From the NCBI RefSeq assembly GCF_030317115.1, contig NZ_JASZYF010000004.1, positions 1-64,000 on the forward strand: a stretch of 64,000 nt of DNA, written 5' to 3'. Below, one piece after another: positions 17,618 through 28,915 of the stretch. The stretch comes from Variovorax gracilis. Its GTDB lineage: Bacteria; Pseudomonadota; Gammaproteobacteria; Burkholderiales; Burkholderiaceae_C. Numbering within the stretch: position 1 is the stretch's first letter; each line of letters begins with the position of its first letter. The position numbers and the translations under genes were made by a program. A model generated the notes under the pieces. That model saw only the letters and a list, made by a program, of their open reading frames with translations, did not search any database and was not told the origin of the DNA.

Positions 17618-18544
17618 GTGGAACAGCCATGGATTCATACGACCGTCTTGTTGAACGAAGCGGTGGAAGCGCTCTTTCCCGAAGGCTCGGACGTCACCGG
17701 CACCTACGTGGATGCGACCTTCGGACGCGGCGGCCACAGCCGCGCGATCCTGGAAAGGCTGGGGCCTTCGGGCCGGCTGATTGCGTTCGACAAGGACGCG
17801 GAAGCGGTGGCCGAAGCAGCGCGCATCGAGGATGCGCGTTTTTCCATCCGCCACCAGGGATTCAAGGACCTGGGGGAATTGCCGCCAGCGAGTGTGTCAG
17901 GTCTCCTGATGGACCTCGGTGTCAGCTCTCCCCAGATCGACAACCCCGCACGGGGTTTTTCTTTTCGTTTCGACGGCCCGCTCGACATGCGCATGGACAC
18001 CACGCGCGGCGAGAGCGTGGCCGAGTGGCTGGCGACGGCCGAAACACAGCAGATTGCGGAGGTGATTCGTGACTATGGCGAAGAACGGTTTGCTGTTCAG
18101 ATTGCAAAGGCGATTGTTGCTCGCCGACAAGAACGGAGCCCAGTTTCAACCACCGCCGAGCTGGCCGAGCTCGTGGCTGGCACGGTCAAAACCCGCGAGC
18201 CGGGCCAGAACCCTGCAACGCGCACATTTCAGGCTCTTCGGATTTTCATCAACGCCGAGCTTGAAGAGCTGCAACAGGCGCTAGAAGCGAGTCTGTCCGT
18301 GTTGCAACCCCAAGGCCGTCTCGCTGTGATCAGCTTCCACTCGCTGGAAGATCGCATCGTGAAGCAGTTCATCGCGAAGCATTCGCGCGAGGTCTACGAC
18401 CGCCGCGCGCCGTTTGCCGTGCCGAAAGCGATGAAACTGCGTGCCCTCGGGCGCATCAAGCCCTCGCAGGCCGAGGTGGATGGCAATCCGCGTTCGCGCA
18501 GCGCGATCCTGCGCGTGGCCGAGCGCACACCCGAGGTGGGTTGA
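17618..18544 (+). CDS. rsmH: 16S rRNA (cytosine-1402-N4)-methyltransferase
   Basis: RsmH (MraW) methylates N4 of C1402 in 16S rRNA. The SAM-binding stretch [26 protein letters not shown], the family signature [13 protein letters not shown] and [15 protein letters not shown] near the end are all present. The protein is 308 residues from GTG 17618, 8 bp after mraZ. Position between mraZ and ftsL is canonical. Confidence 0.97.
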   Translation: MEQPWIHTTVLLNEAVEALFPEGSDVTGTYVDATFGRGGHSRAILERLGPSGRLIAFDKDAEAVAEAARIEDARFSIRHQGFKDLGELPPASVSGLLMDLGVSSPQIDNPARGFSFRFDGPLDMRMDTTRGESVAEWLATAETQQIAEVIRDYGEERFAVQIAKAIVARRQERSPVSTTAELAELVAGTVKTREPGQNPATRTFQALRIFINAELEELQQALEASLSVLQPQGRLAVISFHSLEDRIVKQFIAKHSREVYDRRAPFAVPKAMKLRALGRIKPSQAEVDGNPRSRSAILRVAERTPEVG

Positions 18545-18545
18545 C

Positions 18546-18887
18546 ATGGCTCGCCTCAACCTGCTCCTGCTGATCGCCGTGCTGGGCTCGGCGATCTATC
18601 TCGTCCATACCCAGTACATGTCGCGCCAGCTCTACACCGAGCTGCACCGTATCGAGCAGGAGGCCCGTCGCCTCGAACTGGACCAGGATCGGCTGCAGGT
18701 GGAGAAGCGCGCGCAGGCCACGCCCCTGCGCGTCGAGAAGCTGGCCAAGGACCAGCTCAAGATGCGCACGACCACGCCGGCCATCACGCAGTACGTGCGG
18801 CAGGACGGCACCGTGATCCCGGCGGTCGCCGCACCGGCGCCGACGGCGCCGGCACCACGCACGGCTTCGACAAAGGGGGCTCACTGA
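18546..18887 (+). CDS. ftsL: Cell division protein FtsL
   Basis: A 113-residue bitopic protein: one N-terminal membrane helix (LNLLLLIAVLGSAIYLV), then a periplasmic coiled coil (LYTELHRIEQEARRLELDQD) and a Pro/Ala-rich tail. FtsL forms the FtsQLB complex that activates FtsWI. ATG 18546 starts one base after the rsmH stop; the end overlaps the ftsI start by one base. Sequence conservation is low, so position weighs heavily in the call. Confidence 0.93.
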   Translation: MARLNLLLLIAVLGSAIYLVHTQYMSRQLYTELHRIEQEARRLELDQDRLQVEKRAQATPLRVEKLAKDQLKMRTTTPAITQYVRQDGTVIPAVAAPAPTAPAPRTASTKGAH

Positions 18888-20647
18888 TGCCTCGCAACAG
18901 CCGCAGCCGCAGCGTCCAGTACACGACCAGCCCCTTGCTCGCCAGCAAGACGCCGGTCTGGCGCAGCAAGTTCATCGTTGCCGGCATCGCGCTCGGCTTC
19001 GGGGTGCTGGCCGCCCGCGCGGCATATGTGCAGGTGATCGGCAACGACTTCTTCCAGCGCCAGGGTGAGGTGCGCTTCACCCGCACGCTGGAGCTGCCGG
19101 CCAATCGCGGCCGAATCCTCGATCGCAACGGGCTGCTGTTGGCGTCCAGCGTCGTCGCGCCCAGCATCTGGGCGATTCCGGAAGACGTCGAGCGCGACGA
19201 CCCGGAGGTCAAGGCCAAGCTCAGGCAGGTCGCGAAGCTGCTCGGCATGCCGCAGAAGGATTTCGACAAGAAGCTGGAAGACGAGGACAAGACCTTCGTC
19301 TGGATCAAGCGCCAGGTCGACGAGCCCATCGCCAAGCAGATCGCCGCGCTCAATATCAAGGGCATCTACCAGCGCAAGGAATACAAGCGCCAGTACCCGG
19401 AGGGCGAAGCCGCCGCGCACGTGGTGGGCTTCACCAACGTCGAGGACAACGGCCAGGAAGGCATCGAGCTCGCCTTCAACAAGGACCTGGCCGGCAAGGC
19501 CGGTTCGCGCCGCGTGATCAAGGACCGTCTCGGCCGCGTCGTCGAGGGCGTGGGCGAACAGGTGCCGCCCGTCGATGGCAAGGACATCCAGCTCAGCGTG
19601 GACAGCAAGGTGCAGTTCTTCGCCTACCAGAAGCTGCGCGACGCCGTGACGATGCACAAGGCCAAGGCAGGCAGCGTGGTCGTGCTCGACACGATCACCG
19701 GCGAAGTGCTGGCCCTGGCCAACTACCCGAGCTACGTGCCCGACAAGCGGCAGAACCTCACGGGCGAGCAGCTTCGCAACCGGGCGATGACCGACGTCTT
19801 CGAGCCCGGCTCGACGATGAAGCCGATCACCGTCGGCATGGCGCTCGAAGCCGGCCGGATCAAGCCGCTGACCGTGATCGACACCGCGCCGGGCCGCTAC
19901 AGCCTGGGCGGCTTCACCATCAGCGACACCCACAACTACGGTTCGCTGACGGTCGAGGGCGTGATCCAGAAGTCGAGCAACATCGGCGCGCTGAAGATCG
20001 CGCAGAAGATGACCCCCCACGAGATGTGGGACACCTACACGGCGCTGGGCTACGGCCAGAAGCCGCAGATCCAGTTCCCGGGTGCGGTCACCGGGCGCCT
20101 GCGTCCGTGGAAGGCATGGAAGCCGGTCGAGCAGGCGACCATGGCCTACGGCTATGGCCTGTCGGCTTCGCTGTTCCAGATGGCGCATTCGTACACGGCC
20201 TTCGCGCACGACGGCGACGTCATCGCGGCGACTATCCTCAAGAGCAGCGAGCCGGCGGTGGGCGTGAAAGTCTTCTCCGCACAGAACGCACTGGCCGTGC
20301 GCAAGATGCTGCAGATGGCAGCCGGACCGGGCGGCACGGGCCCGCTCGCGCAGACCATCGGCTATTCGGTCGGCGGCAAGTCGGGCACCGCCCACAAGCA
20401 GGTCGGCAGGGGATATGCCAGCAAGCAATACCGCTCCTGGTTCACGGGCATGGCGCCGATCGACAAGCCGCGCATCATCGTGGCGGTCATGATCGACGAG
20501 CCGAGCAACGGCCAGTACTTCGGCGGCCTCGTTGCCGCGCCCGTCTTCAGCGAAGTCGTGCAACAGACGCTGCGCATGATGAACGTGCCGCCCGATCTCG
20601 CGGTCAAACCCCTGGTCGTGACCAAGGGTGTGGAAGAGAGCTTCTGA
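18887..20647 (+). CDS. ftsI: Septal peptidoglycan transpeptidase FtsI (PBP3)
   Basis: FtsI cross-links septal peptidoglycan. It has an N-terminal helix (about 29-50), the class B PBP dimerisation/pedestal region with PANRGRILDRNG (71-82), and the transpeptidase motifs SxxK at 309-312 (GSTMKP), SSN at 363-365 and KSGT at 498-501. The length of 586 residues is normal. It starts in the last base of the ftsL stop and overlaps murE by one base. Confidence 0.97.
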   Translation: MPRNSRSRSVQYTTSPLLASKTPVWRSKFIVAGIALGFGVLAARAAYVQVIGNDFFQRQGEVRFTRTLELPANRGRILDRNGLLLASSVVAPSIWAIPEDVERDDPEVKAKLRQVAKLLGMPQKDFDKKLEDEDKTFVWIKRQVDEPIAKQIAALNIKGIYQRKEYKRQYPEGEAAAHVVGFTNVEDNGQEGIELAFNKDLAGKAGSRRVIKDRLGRVVEGVGEQVPPVDGKDIQLSVDSKVQFFAYQKLRDAVTMHKAKAGSVVVLDTITGEVLALANYPSYVPDKRQNLTGEQLRNRAMTDVFEPGSTMKPITVGMALEAGRIKPLTVIDTAPGRYSLGGFTISDTHNYGSLTVEGVIQKSSNIGALKIAQKMTPHEMWDTYTALGYGQKPQIQFPGAVTGRLRPWKAWKPVEQATMAYGYGLSASLFQMAHSYTAFAHDGDVIAATILKSSEPAVGVKVFSAQNALAVRKMLQMAAGPGGTGPLAQTIGYSVGGKSGTAHKQVGRGYASKQYRSWFTGMAPIDKPRIIVAVMIDEPSNGQYFGGLVAAPVFSEVVQQTLRMMNVPPDLAVKPLVVTKGVEESF

Positions 20648-22152
20648 TGACGATGACGCTTCGCAGCCCCGACGAAGCCGCACGCTGGCTCCTGACCCGC
20701 GTGCGCGGCGCGCTGCATGCCGACAGCCGTGCCGTGGGTGCGGGCGACGGCTTCATCGCCTGGCCCGGTGCCGCGACGGACGGCCGGCACTACGTGGCCG
20801 CCGCCCTGGCGCAAGGTGCAGTGGCTTGCCTCGTCGAGGAAGAGGGCAGCGCGGCATTCGGTTTCGAGGGCGAGGCGATCGCCACGTACCCGGGCCTGAA
20901 GGCTGCGACGGGACCGATCGCAGCGGCCTACTACGACCAGCCGTCGGCGCAACTCGACGTGCTGGCCGTCACCGGCACCAACGGCAAGACTTCCACCGCC
21001 TGGTGGCTGGCGCAGGCCTTGTCGTCGGCGGCGGCGGATTCGGTCGACACGCCTTGCGCCGTCGTGGGCACCCTGGGCGTCGGCGTTCCGCCAGAACTCA
21101 CCTACACCGGCCTCACCACGCCCGATCCGGTGCTGCTGCAGCGCGAACTTCGCGGCTTCGCGAACCGCCGCTTCCGTGCCTGCGCCGTCGAGGCCTCGTC
21201 CATCGGCATCGTGGAGCGCCGGCTCGACGGCACGCGCATCGCCGTCGCGGTGTTCACCAATTTCACGCAGGACCATCTGGACTATCACGGCAGCATGGAT
21301 GCCTACTGGCAAGCCAAGGCTGAGCTCTTCCGCTGGCCGGGCCTGCGCGCGGCGGTCGTCAACATCGACGACGTGCACGGCGCCTCCCTGGTCGGCAATC
21401 TGGTCGAGACCGGCGTCGGCGCGCTCGACATCTGGACCGTGTCGGCCGCAGGCGCCCCTGCGCGCCTCCGGGCAGAGGACATCGGCTACGACGCGCAAGG
21501 CCTCCACTTCTCGGTCGTGGAGCAAGGCGCCACGACCCAGCACCTGTCGACCCAGTTGATCGGCCAGTACAACGTCGCCAACCTGCTGGGCGTGCTCGGC
21601 ACCTTGCGCGCGTTGGGCCTGTCGCTCGAAGATGCGGTGCAGGCATGCACGGGGCTTGACAGCGTGCCCGGCCGCATGGAGCGCCTGAGCGTGCCCGGCC
21701 ATCCGCTGGCCGTCGTCGACTACGCCCATACGCCGGATGCGCTCGAAAAGGCGCTCGCCGGCCTGCGCCCCCTGGCTCACCAGCGTGGCGGCGCACTGTG
21801 GTGCGTGTTCGGCTGCGGCGGCGATCGCGACAACACCAAGCGCCCCATGATGGCTGCGGTGGCGGAGGCGCAAGCCGACCGCGTGGTCGTCACCAGCGAC
21901 AACCCGCGCAGCGAGAAACCCTCGGCCATCATCAGCCAGATCCTGCTGGGCCTGGCGCGGCCCGAAGCCGCCCAGGTCGAGCCCGATCGCGCGAAGGCGA
22001 TCGCCGACACGCTCGCGCAGGCCCGGCCTGAAGACGTGGTGCTGCTGGCAGGGCGCGGGCATGAGGCCTGGCAGGAAATCGCGGGCGAGCGCATCGCTTT
22101 CTCCGACCGTGCGCACGCCATCGATGCACTCACTCGGAGGAGCGCGGCATGA
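20647..22152 (+). CDS. murE: UDP-MurNAc-L-Ala-D-Glu:meso-DAP ligase
   Basis: MurE adds meso-diaminopimelate to the nucleotide precursor. The P-loop is VTGTNGKTST, followed by QDHLDYHGSM and VVDYAHTPDALEKAL. The DNPR motif (SDNPRSEKP) is the known specificity mark for meso-DAP rather than lysine, which agrees with dapF and mpl in this window. It is 501 residues from ATG 20647; a second in-frame ATG lies two codons on. The N-terminal region is slightly short on conserved residues but complete. Confidence 0.96.
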   Translation: MTMTLRSPDEAARWLLTRVRGALHADSRAVGAGDGFIAWPGAATDGRHYVAAALAQGAVACLVEEEGSAAFGFEGEAIATYPGLKAATGPIAAAYYDQPSAQLDVLAVTGTNGKTSTAWWLAQALSSAAADSVDTPCAVVGTLGVGVPPELTYTGLTTPDPVLLQRELRGFANRRFRACAVEASSIGIVERRLDGTRIAVAVFTNFTQDHLDYHGSMDAYWQAKAELFRWPGLRAAVVNIDDVHGASLVGNLVETGVGALDIWTVSAAGAPARLRAEDIGYDAQGLHFSVVEQGATTQHLSTQLIGQYNVANLLGVLGTLRALGLSLEDAVQACTGLDSVPGRMERLSVPGHPLAVVDYAHTPDALEKALAGLRPLAHQRGGALWCVFGCGGDRDNTKRPMMAAVAEAQADRVVVTSDNPRSEKPSAIISQILLGLARPEAAQVEPDRAKAIADTLAQARPEDVVLLAGRGHEAWQEIAGERIAFSDRAHAIDALTRRSAA

Positions 22153-23597
22153 CCGATGCACTCGCACCCGTGCCGATGATGACCCTCGGCAAGGCCCAGG
22201 CGTGGATCCCGGGCGCGCGCCTCGTCGGCGACGCCGCCACGCCGATCCTGCGCGTGCACACCGACACGCGTACCCTCGCGGCGGGCGACCTGTTCGTCGC
22301 GCTCAAGGGCGAGCGTTTCGATGCCAACGACTTCCTGGCCGATGCGCGCTCGAGCGGCGCGGTGGCCGCTATCGCGCATCGCGGGCTCGAAGCCGCCGGT
22401 CTCGCCGGACTCGAGGTGCCGGACACCTTGGTCGCACTCGGCGCGCTGGCGTCCGGCTGGCGCTCCCAGTTCGAACTGCCCTTGATCGCCGTCACCGGCA
22501 GCAACGGCAAGACCACCGTGACGCAGATGATCGCGTCGATCCTCCGCACCGCGTGCGGCGAAGGCGCTCTCGCGACCGCGGGCAACTTCAACAACGAGAT
22601 CGGCGTGCCGCTGACCTTGCTGCGCCTGCGTGCGCGTCACCAGCGTTCCGTGGTCGAGCTGGGCATGAACCATCCGGGCGAGATCGCGCGGCTGGCGGCC
22701 ATCGCGCGGCCCAATATCGCGCTGGTCAACAACGCGCAGCGCGAGCACCAGGAATTCATGGCGACGGTCGAAGCCGTCGCGCGAGAGAACGCGTCCGTCT
22801 TCTCGGCGCTGCCGACCGACGGGACCGCGGTGTTCCCGTACGGCGACGAGTTCACTCCCCTGTGGAACGAGATCGCGCACGAAGGCGCGACCCGCCGCTG
22901 CCTGACCTTCGGTGACCATGAGGATGCCGACATCGCGCTGGTGGCCGCCGACTGGCAGCACGGCGCGTGGCGGTTCGAGGCCCGCACGCCTCTGGGCGAG
23001 GTGCGCAGCACGCTGCGCATCGCCGGCCGCCACAACGTGGTCAACGCGCTGGCGGCGATCGCTTGTTCGCTGGCGAGTGGCGTATCGCTCGACAAGATCG
23101 GCGAGGGGCTGGCTGCATTCGAGCCGGTCAAGGGGCGTTCCAAGGCCAGTGAACTCGCCTTTGCCGGCGGCCGCACGATCACGCTGGTCGACGACACCTA
23201 CAACGCGAACCCTGATTCCATGCGCGCCGCCATCGACGTGCTCGCCAGCCTGCCCGGTCCGCGCGTACTGGTGCTCGGCGACATGGGAGAAGTCGGCGAC
23301 CAGGGTCCGCAGTTCCATGCCGAAGTCGGTGCCTGGGCGCGAGAGCGCGGTATCGAGACCGTTTTCGCGCTCGGCAAGGAATCGGTGCACAGCATCGCCG
23401 CCTTTGCGGGCGCGACCGACGCCGATGCCCGCCACTTCGACGAGATCGATGCCCTCAATGCGGCCGTGCTCGCGCAATTGCCGAGCACTGCGAGCGTGCT
23501 GGTCAAGGGATCGCGCTTCATGCAGATGGAGCGGGTGGTCCAGGCCATTGCCGCTGCCTCACAACAACAAGACAAGGAGGCCGGTCATGCCGCATGA
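22149..23597 (+). CDS. murF: UDP-MurNAc-tripeptide:D-Ala-D-Ala ligase
   Basis: MurF adds D-Ala-D-Ala to complete the pentapeptide precursor. It shows HTDTRTLAAGDLFVALKGERFDAN (N-terminal UDP-binding region), the P-loop VTGSNGKTTVTQM, NFNNEIGVPLTLL, ELGMNHPGEI and the C-terminal DDTYNANPDSM. Length is 482 residues. The ATG at 22149 overlaps the murE stop (ATGA). Confidence 0.97.
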   Translation: MTDALAPVPMMTLGKAQAWIPGARLVGDAATPILRVHTDTRTLAAGDLFVALKGERFDANDFLADARSSGAVAAIAHRGLEAAGLAGLEVPDTLVALGALASGWRSQFELPLIAVTGSNGKTTVTQMIASILRTACGEGALATAGNFNNEIGVPLTLLRLRARHQRSVVELGMNHPGEIARLAAIARPNIALVNNAQREHQEFMATVEAVARENASVFSALPTDGTAVFPYGDEFTPLWNEIAHEGATRRCLTFGDHEDADIALVAADWQHGAWRFEARTPLGEVRSTLRIAGRHNVVNALAAIACSLASGVSLDKIGEGLAAFEPVKGRSKASELAFAGGRTITLVDDTYNANPDSMRAAIDVLASLPGPRVLVLGDMGEVGDQGPQFHAEVGAWARERGIETVFALGKESVHSIAAFAGATDADARHFDEIDALNAAVLAQLPSTASVLVKGSRFMQMERVVQAIAAASQQQDKEAGHAA

Positions 23598-23615
23598 GCC
23601 GCGCCCATTCACGCC

Positions 23616-24794
23616 ATGCTGATGACCCTCGCCCAATGGCTGCAGACGGTCTCGCCGGAGTTCGGTTTCCTGCGCGTCTTTCAATACCTGACCTTCCGCG
23701 CGCTAATGGCGTCGCTGACCGCGCTGCTGCTCGGTCTCGCCGCCGGGCCTTATGTGATCCGCCGCCTCACCGCGCTCAAGATCGGCCAGCAGGTGCGCAG
23801 CTACGGCATGGAGACCCACCTGACGAAGAGCGGCACGCCGACCATGGGCGGCGTGCTGGTGCTCTTCTCGATCGCCTTCTCGACGCTGCTGTGGTTCGAC
23901 CTTTCGAACCGCTTCGTCTGGATCGTGCTGTGGGTCACGCTTGGCTTCGGCGCGATCGGCTGGGTCGATGACTGGCGCAAGGTGGTTCGCAAGGACCCCG
24001 AAGGCATGCGCTCGCGCGAGAAGTATTTCTGGCAATCGGTGGTTGGGCTGGTGGCGGGCTTCTATCTGCTCTTCAGCATTTCCGAGAGCTCCAACTGGCG
24101 CGTGCTCGAACTCTTCTTCACCTGGGTCCGCTCGGGCTTCGACCTGGACTTTCCGCCCAAGATCAACCTGCTGGTGCCCTTCTTCAAGGAGGTGAGCTAC
24201 CCGCTGGGCGGCATCGGCTTCGTGATCCTGACTTACCTGGTGATCGTCGGCGCGAGCAATGCGGTGAACCTCACCGACGGGCTGGACGGCCTGGCGATCA
24301 TGCCGGTCGTGATGGTCGGCTCCGCCCTTGGCGTCTTTGCGTACGTCACGGGCAGCGCGGTGTATTCGCGCTACCTGCTCTTCCCTCACATCCCGGGCTC
24401 GGGCGAACTGCTGGTGTTCTGCTCGGCCATGGCCGGCGCGGGCCTCGCGTTCCTGTGGTTCAACACGCATCCGGCACAGGTGTTCATGGGCGACGTGGGC
24501 GCGCTCGCGCTCGGCGGCGCGCTCGGAACCATCGCCGTCATCGTGCGGCAGGAGATCGTGTTCTTCGTGATGGGCGGCATCTTCGTGGTCGAGGCGATCT
24601 CGGTGATGGCGCAGGTCACGTACTTCAAGTACACCAAGAAGCGCTTCGGCGAAGGACGGCGCGTGCTGAAGATGGCACCGCTGCACCACCACTTCGAGAA
24701 GAGCGGCTGGCGCGAGACGCAGGTCGTCGTGCGCTTCTGGATCATCACGATGCTGCTCTGCCTCGTGGGCCTTTCCACCTTGAAGCTGCGCTAA
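23616..24794 (+). CDS. mraY: Phospho-MurNAc-pentapeptide translocase
   Basis: MraY transfers phospho-MurNAc-pentapeptide to undecaprenyl phosphate, giving lipid I. This is a 392-residue polytopic membrane protein (about ten helices) with [26 protein letters not shown] and the loop [10 protein letters not shown] containing the active-site histidines. ATG 23616 gives [10 protein letters not shown], the usual N-terminus for the family. It follows murF by 18 bp. Confidence 0.97.
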   Translation: MLMTLAQWLQTVSPEFGFLRVFQYLTFRALMASLTALLLGLAAGPYVIRRLTALKIGQQVRSYGMETHLTKSGTPTMGGVLVLFSIAFSTLLWFDLSNRFVWIVLWVTLGFGAIGWVDDWRKVVRKDPEGMRSREKYFWQSVVGLVAGFYLLFSISESSNWRVLELFFTWVRSGFDLDFPPKINLLVPFFKEVSYPLGGIGFVILTYLVIVGASNAVNLTDGLDGLAIMPVVMVGSALGVFAYVTGSAVYSRYLLFPHIPGSGELLVFCSAMAGAGLAFLWFNTHPAQVFMGDVGALALGGALGTIAVIVRQEIVFFVMGGIFVVEAISVMAQVTYFKYTKKRFGEGRRVLKMAPLHHHFEKSGWRETQVVVRFWIITMLLCLVGLSTLKLR

Positions 24795-24798
24795 GACG

Positions 24799-26556
24799 AT
24801 GCGGCATCTCAAAGACCTCCACGTTCTCATCCTGGGCCTCGGCGCGTCCGGGCTGGCCATGGCGCGCTGGTGCGCGCGCCATGGCGCGAAGGTCACGGTG
24901 GCCGACACGCGCGAAGCGCCGCCGCAACTCGCATCGCTGCGCGAGGAACTGCCTGATGCGGAATTCGCCGGAGGCCCGTTCTCCGCAGCGCTGGTGGAAG
25001 GCACTTCGATTCGCGCCGTGTTCCGGTCGCCGGGCCTGTCTCCGGCATCGGTAGCTGCCGTGGTCCATGCGGCCAAGGCGGTGGGCCTGCCGGTCGGTGG
25101 CGAACTGGATCTGTTTGCGCGCGCGCTAGCGGACCTGCGCATCGTCGAAGTCGCCGAGGCGCCCGAAACCGTCGATGCGGCACAGGACGTCGATGCAGCT
25201 GCGGAGCAGCCGCCGCTGCCGGAGGATTCGACCGGGGCGTTGCCGACGGAAACGTCGGAGACGCCGATCCCGGATGCCGCCGATGCCGTGGAGGCCGCGG
25301 AGGCCGTCGCGGCGCCCGACGAAGACGACGATTCCTTCGCGCCGCTGCCCGAAGTCATCATCCCGCCGCCGGAGCCCAAGGGCTATACGCCGGCGGTGCT
25401 GGCGATCACCGGCACCAACGGCAAGACCACGGTCACTGCGCTCACGGGCCAGCTGGTGGAGCGCGCCGGCAAGACGGTCGCGGTCGCCGGCAACATCGGT
25501 CCCACCTTGCTCGACACGCTGTCGGCTCGCATGGACGCCGAGACGCTGCCCGACGTCTGGGTGCTGGAGCTGTCCAGCTTCCAGCTCGACGGCGTCGAAG
25601 GCTTCGAGCCGACAGCGGCCACCGTGCTGAACCTGTCGCAGGACCACCTCGACTGGCACGGCGACATGGCCGCCTATGCGGCGGCCAAGGCACGCGTCTT
25701 CGGCAAGAAGGCCACGATGGTGCTCAATCGCGACGACGACGCGGTCATGGCCATGCGGCCCGCGCCGGCCAAGCTGCCCAAGGGCCAGGTCGCGCGTACC
25801 GTCATCACCTTCGGCGCGGACATGCCGAAGCGCCCCGGCGACTACGGCATCGAGCGCCTCCACGGCATGGCCTGGCTGGTCCGCGCGTTGGAAGCCGACG
25901 AGACGCAGAAGCGCAAGCGCGGCGCCGCCGCCGAAGAGGAAGAGATCTTCTTCCAGCGCCTGATGCCCGCCAACGCCTTGCGCATCCGCGGCCGACACAA
26001 CGCGCTCAATGCGCTGGCGGCGCTGGCGCTCGCCACCGCGGCGGGCTGCCAGCTCGCGCCGATGCTCTATGGCCTGCGCGAGTACCGCGGCGAGCCGCAC
26101 CGGGTCGATCCGGTTGCCGTGGTGGACGAGGTCGAGTACTTCGACGACAGCAAGGGCACCAACGTCGGCGCGACGGTCGCGGCGCTGATCGGGCTCGGCG
26201 AGGAGCGCCGGGTCGTCGTGATCCTCGGCGGCGAGGGCAAGGGCCAGGACTTCGCGCCGCTGGCCGCACCGGTTCGCCAGTACGCGCGCGCCGTCGTGCT
26301 CATCGGCCGCGATGCACCGCTGATCGAGGCCGCACTTGCATCCACCGGCATTTCGATGCAGTCCGCCGCGTCCTTGCCCGAAGCCGTGACCATGGCTGCC
26401 GGCCGCGCGCAGCCTGGCGATGCCGTGCTGCTGTCGCCGGCCTGCGCGAGCTTCGACATGTTCAAGGACTACGCCCACCGCGCCGCCGTGTTCTGCGAGG
26501 CCGTCGAGGCGCTGGTCGATTCGCCGCGCGACGACGGCACGGGGGAGGCCGCATGA
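24799..26556 (+). CDS. murD: UDP-MurNAc-L-Ala:D-Glu ligase with acidic insertion
   Basis: MurD adds D-glutamate. At 585 residues it is well over the usual 440-500. The N-terminal UDP-binding domain ends near residue 111 ([11 protein letters not shown]). Residues about 113-195 are an Ala/Glu/Asp/Pro-rich, probably disordered insertion. The central domain then begins with the P-loop [15 protein letters not shown] (203-217), and [11 protein letters not shown] follows. A smaller charged insertion (about 373-390, with [11 protein letters not shown]) precedes [13 protein letters not shown]. The C-terminal domain has [17 protein letters not shown]. The catalytic parts look intact. Confidence 0.95.
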   Translation: MRHLKDLHVLILGLGASGLAMARWCARHGAKVTVADTREAPPQLASLREELPDAEFAGGPFSAALVEGTSIRAVFRSPGLSPASVAAVVHAAKAVGLPVGGELDLFARALADLRIVEVAEAPETVDAAQDVDAAAEQPPLPEDSTGALPTETSETPIPDAADAVEAAEAVAAPDEDDDSFAPLPEVIIPPPEPKGYTPAVLAITGTNGKTTVTALTGQLVERAGKTVAVAGNIGPTLLDTLSARMDAETLPDVWVLELSSFQLDGVEGFEPTAATVLNLSQDHLDWHGDMAAYAAAKARVFGKKATMVLNRDDDAVMAMRPAPAKLPKGQVARTVITFGADMPKRPGDYGIERLHGMAWLVRALEADETQKRKRGAAAEEEEIFFQRLMPANALRIRGRHNALNALAALALATAAGCQLAPMLYGLREYRGEPHRVDPVAVVDEVEYFDDSKGTNVGATVAALIGLGEERRVVVILGGEGKGQDFAPLAAPVRQYARAVVLIGRDAPLIEAALASTGISMQSAASLPEAVTMAAGRAQPGDAVLLSPACASFDMFKDYAHRAAVFCEAVEALVDSPRDDGTGEAA

Positions 26557-27845
26557 CCGCGTCCACTGCTGCCACCCCGAACAAGACCGGCCGCTTCAGC
26601 GGCTGGTTCAGCCGCGCAAAGAGTGGCATCGACGCGCTGCCCATGCACCTGCCCGTGCGCCTCGGCAACGCCGGGATGACGCAAACAAAGGCCGCGCCCG
26701 TGCGCGTGCTCGGCTTCGACCAGGCGCTGGTCTGGGTCACCGTCGCGCTCCTGGCGTGGGGGATGGTGATGGTGTATTCCGCCTCCATCGCGCTGCCCGA
26801 CAACCCGCGCTTCGCGCGCGCCGGCTACAGCCCCACCTTCTTCCTCACGCGGCACGCGGCTTCGCTCGTGATCGCCTTCGTGGCGGGCCTGCTGACCTTC
26901 CAGGTTCCGATGAAGACGTGGGAGCGCATTGCGCCCTGGCTCTTCGTCGCTTCGCTGCTGCTGCTGGTGGCGGTGCTCATTCCGCACATCGGCATCAACG
27001 TCAACGGCGCACGCCGCTGGCTGCCGCTGGGCTTCATGCGCTTCCAGCCCTCGGAGCTGGCCAAGCTCGCGATGATCTTCTATGCCGCCAGCTACATGGT
27101 GCGGAAGATGGAGATCAAGGAGCGCTTCTTCCGCGCCGTGCTGCCGATGGGCGTGGCGGTCGTGGTGGTCGGCATGCTCGTGATGGCCGAGCCCGACATG
27201 GGCGCCTTCATGGTGATCGCGGTCATCGCGATGGGCATCCTCTTCCTGGGCGGCGTCAACGCCCGCATGTTCTTCGTGATCGCCACGCTGGTGGTCGTCG
27301 CCTTCGGCACCATCGTGGCGACGAGCCCGTGGCGGCGCGAGCGGATCTTTGCTTACCTCGATCCCTGGAGCGAGGAGCACGCGCTCGGCAAGGGCTACCA
27401 GCTCTCGCATTCGCTGATCGCGATCGGGCGCGGCGAGGTCTTCGGCGTCGGCCTCGGCGGCAGCGTCGAAAAACTGCACTGGCTGCCCGAGGCGCACACC
27501 GACTTCCTGCTGGCGGTGATCGGCGAGGAGTTCGGCCTGATCGGCGTGCTGCTCGCCATCGCCATGTTCCTCTGGCTCACGCGGCGTGTCATGCACATCG
27601 GCCGCCAGGCGATCGCGCTCGACCGGGTGTTCTCCGGCCTGGTGGCGCAGGGGGTCGGCATCTGGATCGGCTTCCAGACCTTCATCAACATGGGCGTGAA
27701 CCTCGGCGCGCTGCCGACCAAGGGGCTGACCTTGCCGCTGATGAGCTTCGGCGGTTCGGCCATCCTGATGAACGTGGTGGCGCTCGCCGTCGTGCTGCGC
27801 ATCGACTACGAAAACCGCGTTCTCATGCGCGGAGGTCGCGTATGA
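26553..27845 (+). CDS. ftsW: Septal SEDS glycosyltransferase FtsW
   Basis: FtsW polymerises lipid II at the septum with FtsI. It is a 430-residue protein with a ~55-residue cytoplasmic N-terminus and about ten membrane helices. SEDS signatures are [33 protein letters not shown], the large periplasmic loop with [21 protein letters not shown] and [19 protein letters not shown]. The end [14 protein letters not shown] is typical. Overlap with murD (ATGA at 26553). The other SEDS protein, rodA, is at 48.6 kb. Confidence 0.96.
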   Translation: MTASTAATPNKTGRFSGWFSRAKSGIDALPMHLPVRLGNAGMTQTKAAPVRVLGFDQALVWVTVALLAWGMVMVYSASIALPDNPRFARAGYSPTFFLTRHAASLVIAFVAGLLTFQVPMKTWERIAPWLFVASLLLLVAVLIPHIGINVNGARRWLPLGFMRFQPSELAKLAMIFYAASYMVRKMEIKERFFRAVLPMGVAVVVVGMLVMAEPDMGAFMVIAVIAMGILFLGGVNARMFFVIATLVVVAFGTIVATSPWRRERIFAYLDPWSEEHALGKGYQLSHSLIAIGRGEVFGVGLGGSVEKLHWLPEAHTDFLLAVIGEEFGLIGVLLAIAMFLWLTRRVMHIGRQAIALDRVFSGLVAQGVGIWIGFQTFINMGVNLGALPTKGLTLPLMSFGGSAILMNVVALAVVLRIDYENRVLMRGGRV

Positions 27846-28915
27846 CCCGGACCGCGCTTGTCATGGCCGGCGGCACCGGTGGGCACATCTTCCCTGGCCT
27901 CGCCGTGGCCGAGGCGCTGCGCGAGCGCGGCTGGCGCGTCCACTGGCTCGGGGCGCCCGGCAGCATGGAGCAGCAGCTTGTGCCGCCGCGCGGCTTTGCC
28001 TTCGAGCCGGTGCAGTTCGGCGGCGTGCGCGGCAAGGGGCCGATCACGCTGGCGCTGCTGCCCATGCGTCTGCTGCGCGCCTTCTGGCAAAGCATTGGTG
28101 TCGTGCGCCGCGTGCGGCCCGACGTCGTGGTCGGCCTGGGCGGCTACATCACCTTTCCGGGCGGCATGATGAGCGTGCTGCTCGGCAAGCCGCTGGTGCT
28201 GCACGAGCAGAACTCGGTGGCGGGCCTCGTCAACAAGGTGCTCGCGGGCGTGGCCGATCGGGTCTTCACCGCATTTCCCAACGTGCTCAAGAAGGGGCAG
28301 TGGGTCGGCAATCCGCTGCGCGCCGCCTTCACTTCGCAGCCCGACCCGGCGACACGCTTTGCGAACCGTACCGGGCCGCTGCAGTTGCTCGTGGTCGGCG
28401 GCAGTCTCGGTGCGAAGGCACTCAATGCCGTGGTCCCGAAGGCACTGGCCCTGATCGCGCCGGCGCAACGTCCCCGCGTCACGCATCAGAGCGGCGCCAA
28501 GCAGATCGACGAGCTCCGGGCCAACTACGAGGCCGCCGGCGTCGAAGGCGAATTGACGCCCTTCATCGAAGACACCGCTCGCGCGTACGCAGATGCCGAC
28601 CTGATCGTCGCGCGCGCCGGTGCGAGCACCGTCACCGAAATCGCGGCCGTCGGCGCAGCAGCGCTGTTCGTGCCTTTCCCATCCGCTGTGGACGACCACC
28701 AGACCACCAACGCCCGCTTCCTTGTCGACGCGGGCGGCGGCTGGCTCGTTCAACAGACTGAACTCACACCTGAATTGTTGGCTGATTTGCTACAGAAGAC
28801 CGGGCGCCCTGCGCTCACTGAACGGGCCGCGAAGGCCAAGACGATGCAGAAGACCGAGGCGGTAGACGCCGTGGTCCGCGCCTGCGAAGAACTCGCCCAC
28901 GGAGGCCGCTCATGA
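27842..28915 (+). CDS. murG: UDP-GlcNAc:lipid I N-acetylglucosamine transferase
   Basis: MurG converts lipid I to lipid II at the inner face of the membrane. The G-loops are [16 protein letters not shown] and [37 protein letters not shown] and the UDP-GlcNAc-binding segment [17 protein letters not shown] followed by [11 protein letters not shown] are conserved. Length is 357 residues. ATG 27842 overlaps ftsW by 4 bases. Confidence 0.97.
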   Translation: MTRTALVMAGGTGGHIFPGLAVAEALRERGWRVHWLGAPGSMEQQLVPPRGFAFEPVQFGGVRGKGPITLALLPMRLLRAFWQSIGVVRRVRPDVVVGLGGYITFPGGMMSVLLGKPLVLHEQNSVAGLVNKVLAGVADRVFTAFPNVLKKGQWVGNPLRAAFTSQPDPATRFANRTGPLQLLVVGGSLGAKALNAVVPKALALIAPAQRPRVTHQSGAKQIDELRANYEAAGVEGELTPFIEDTARAYADADLIVARAGASTVTEIAAVGAAALFVPFPSAVDDHQTTNARFLVDAGGGWLVQQTELTPELLADLLQKTGRPALTERAAKAKTMQKTEAVDAVVRACEELAHGGRS

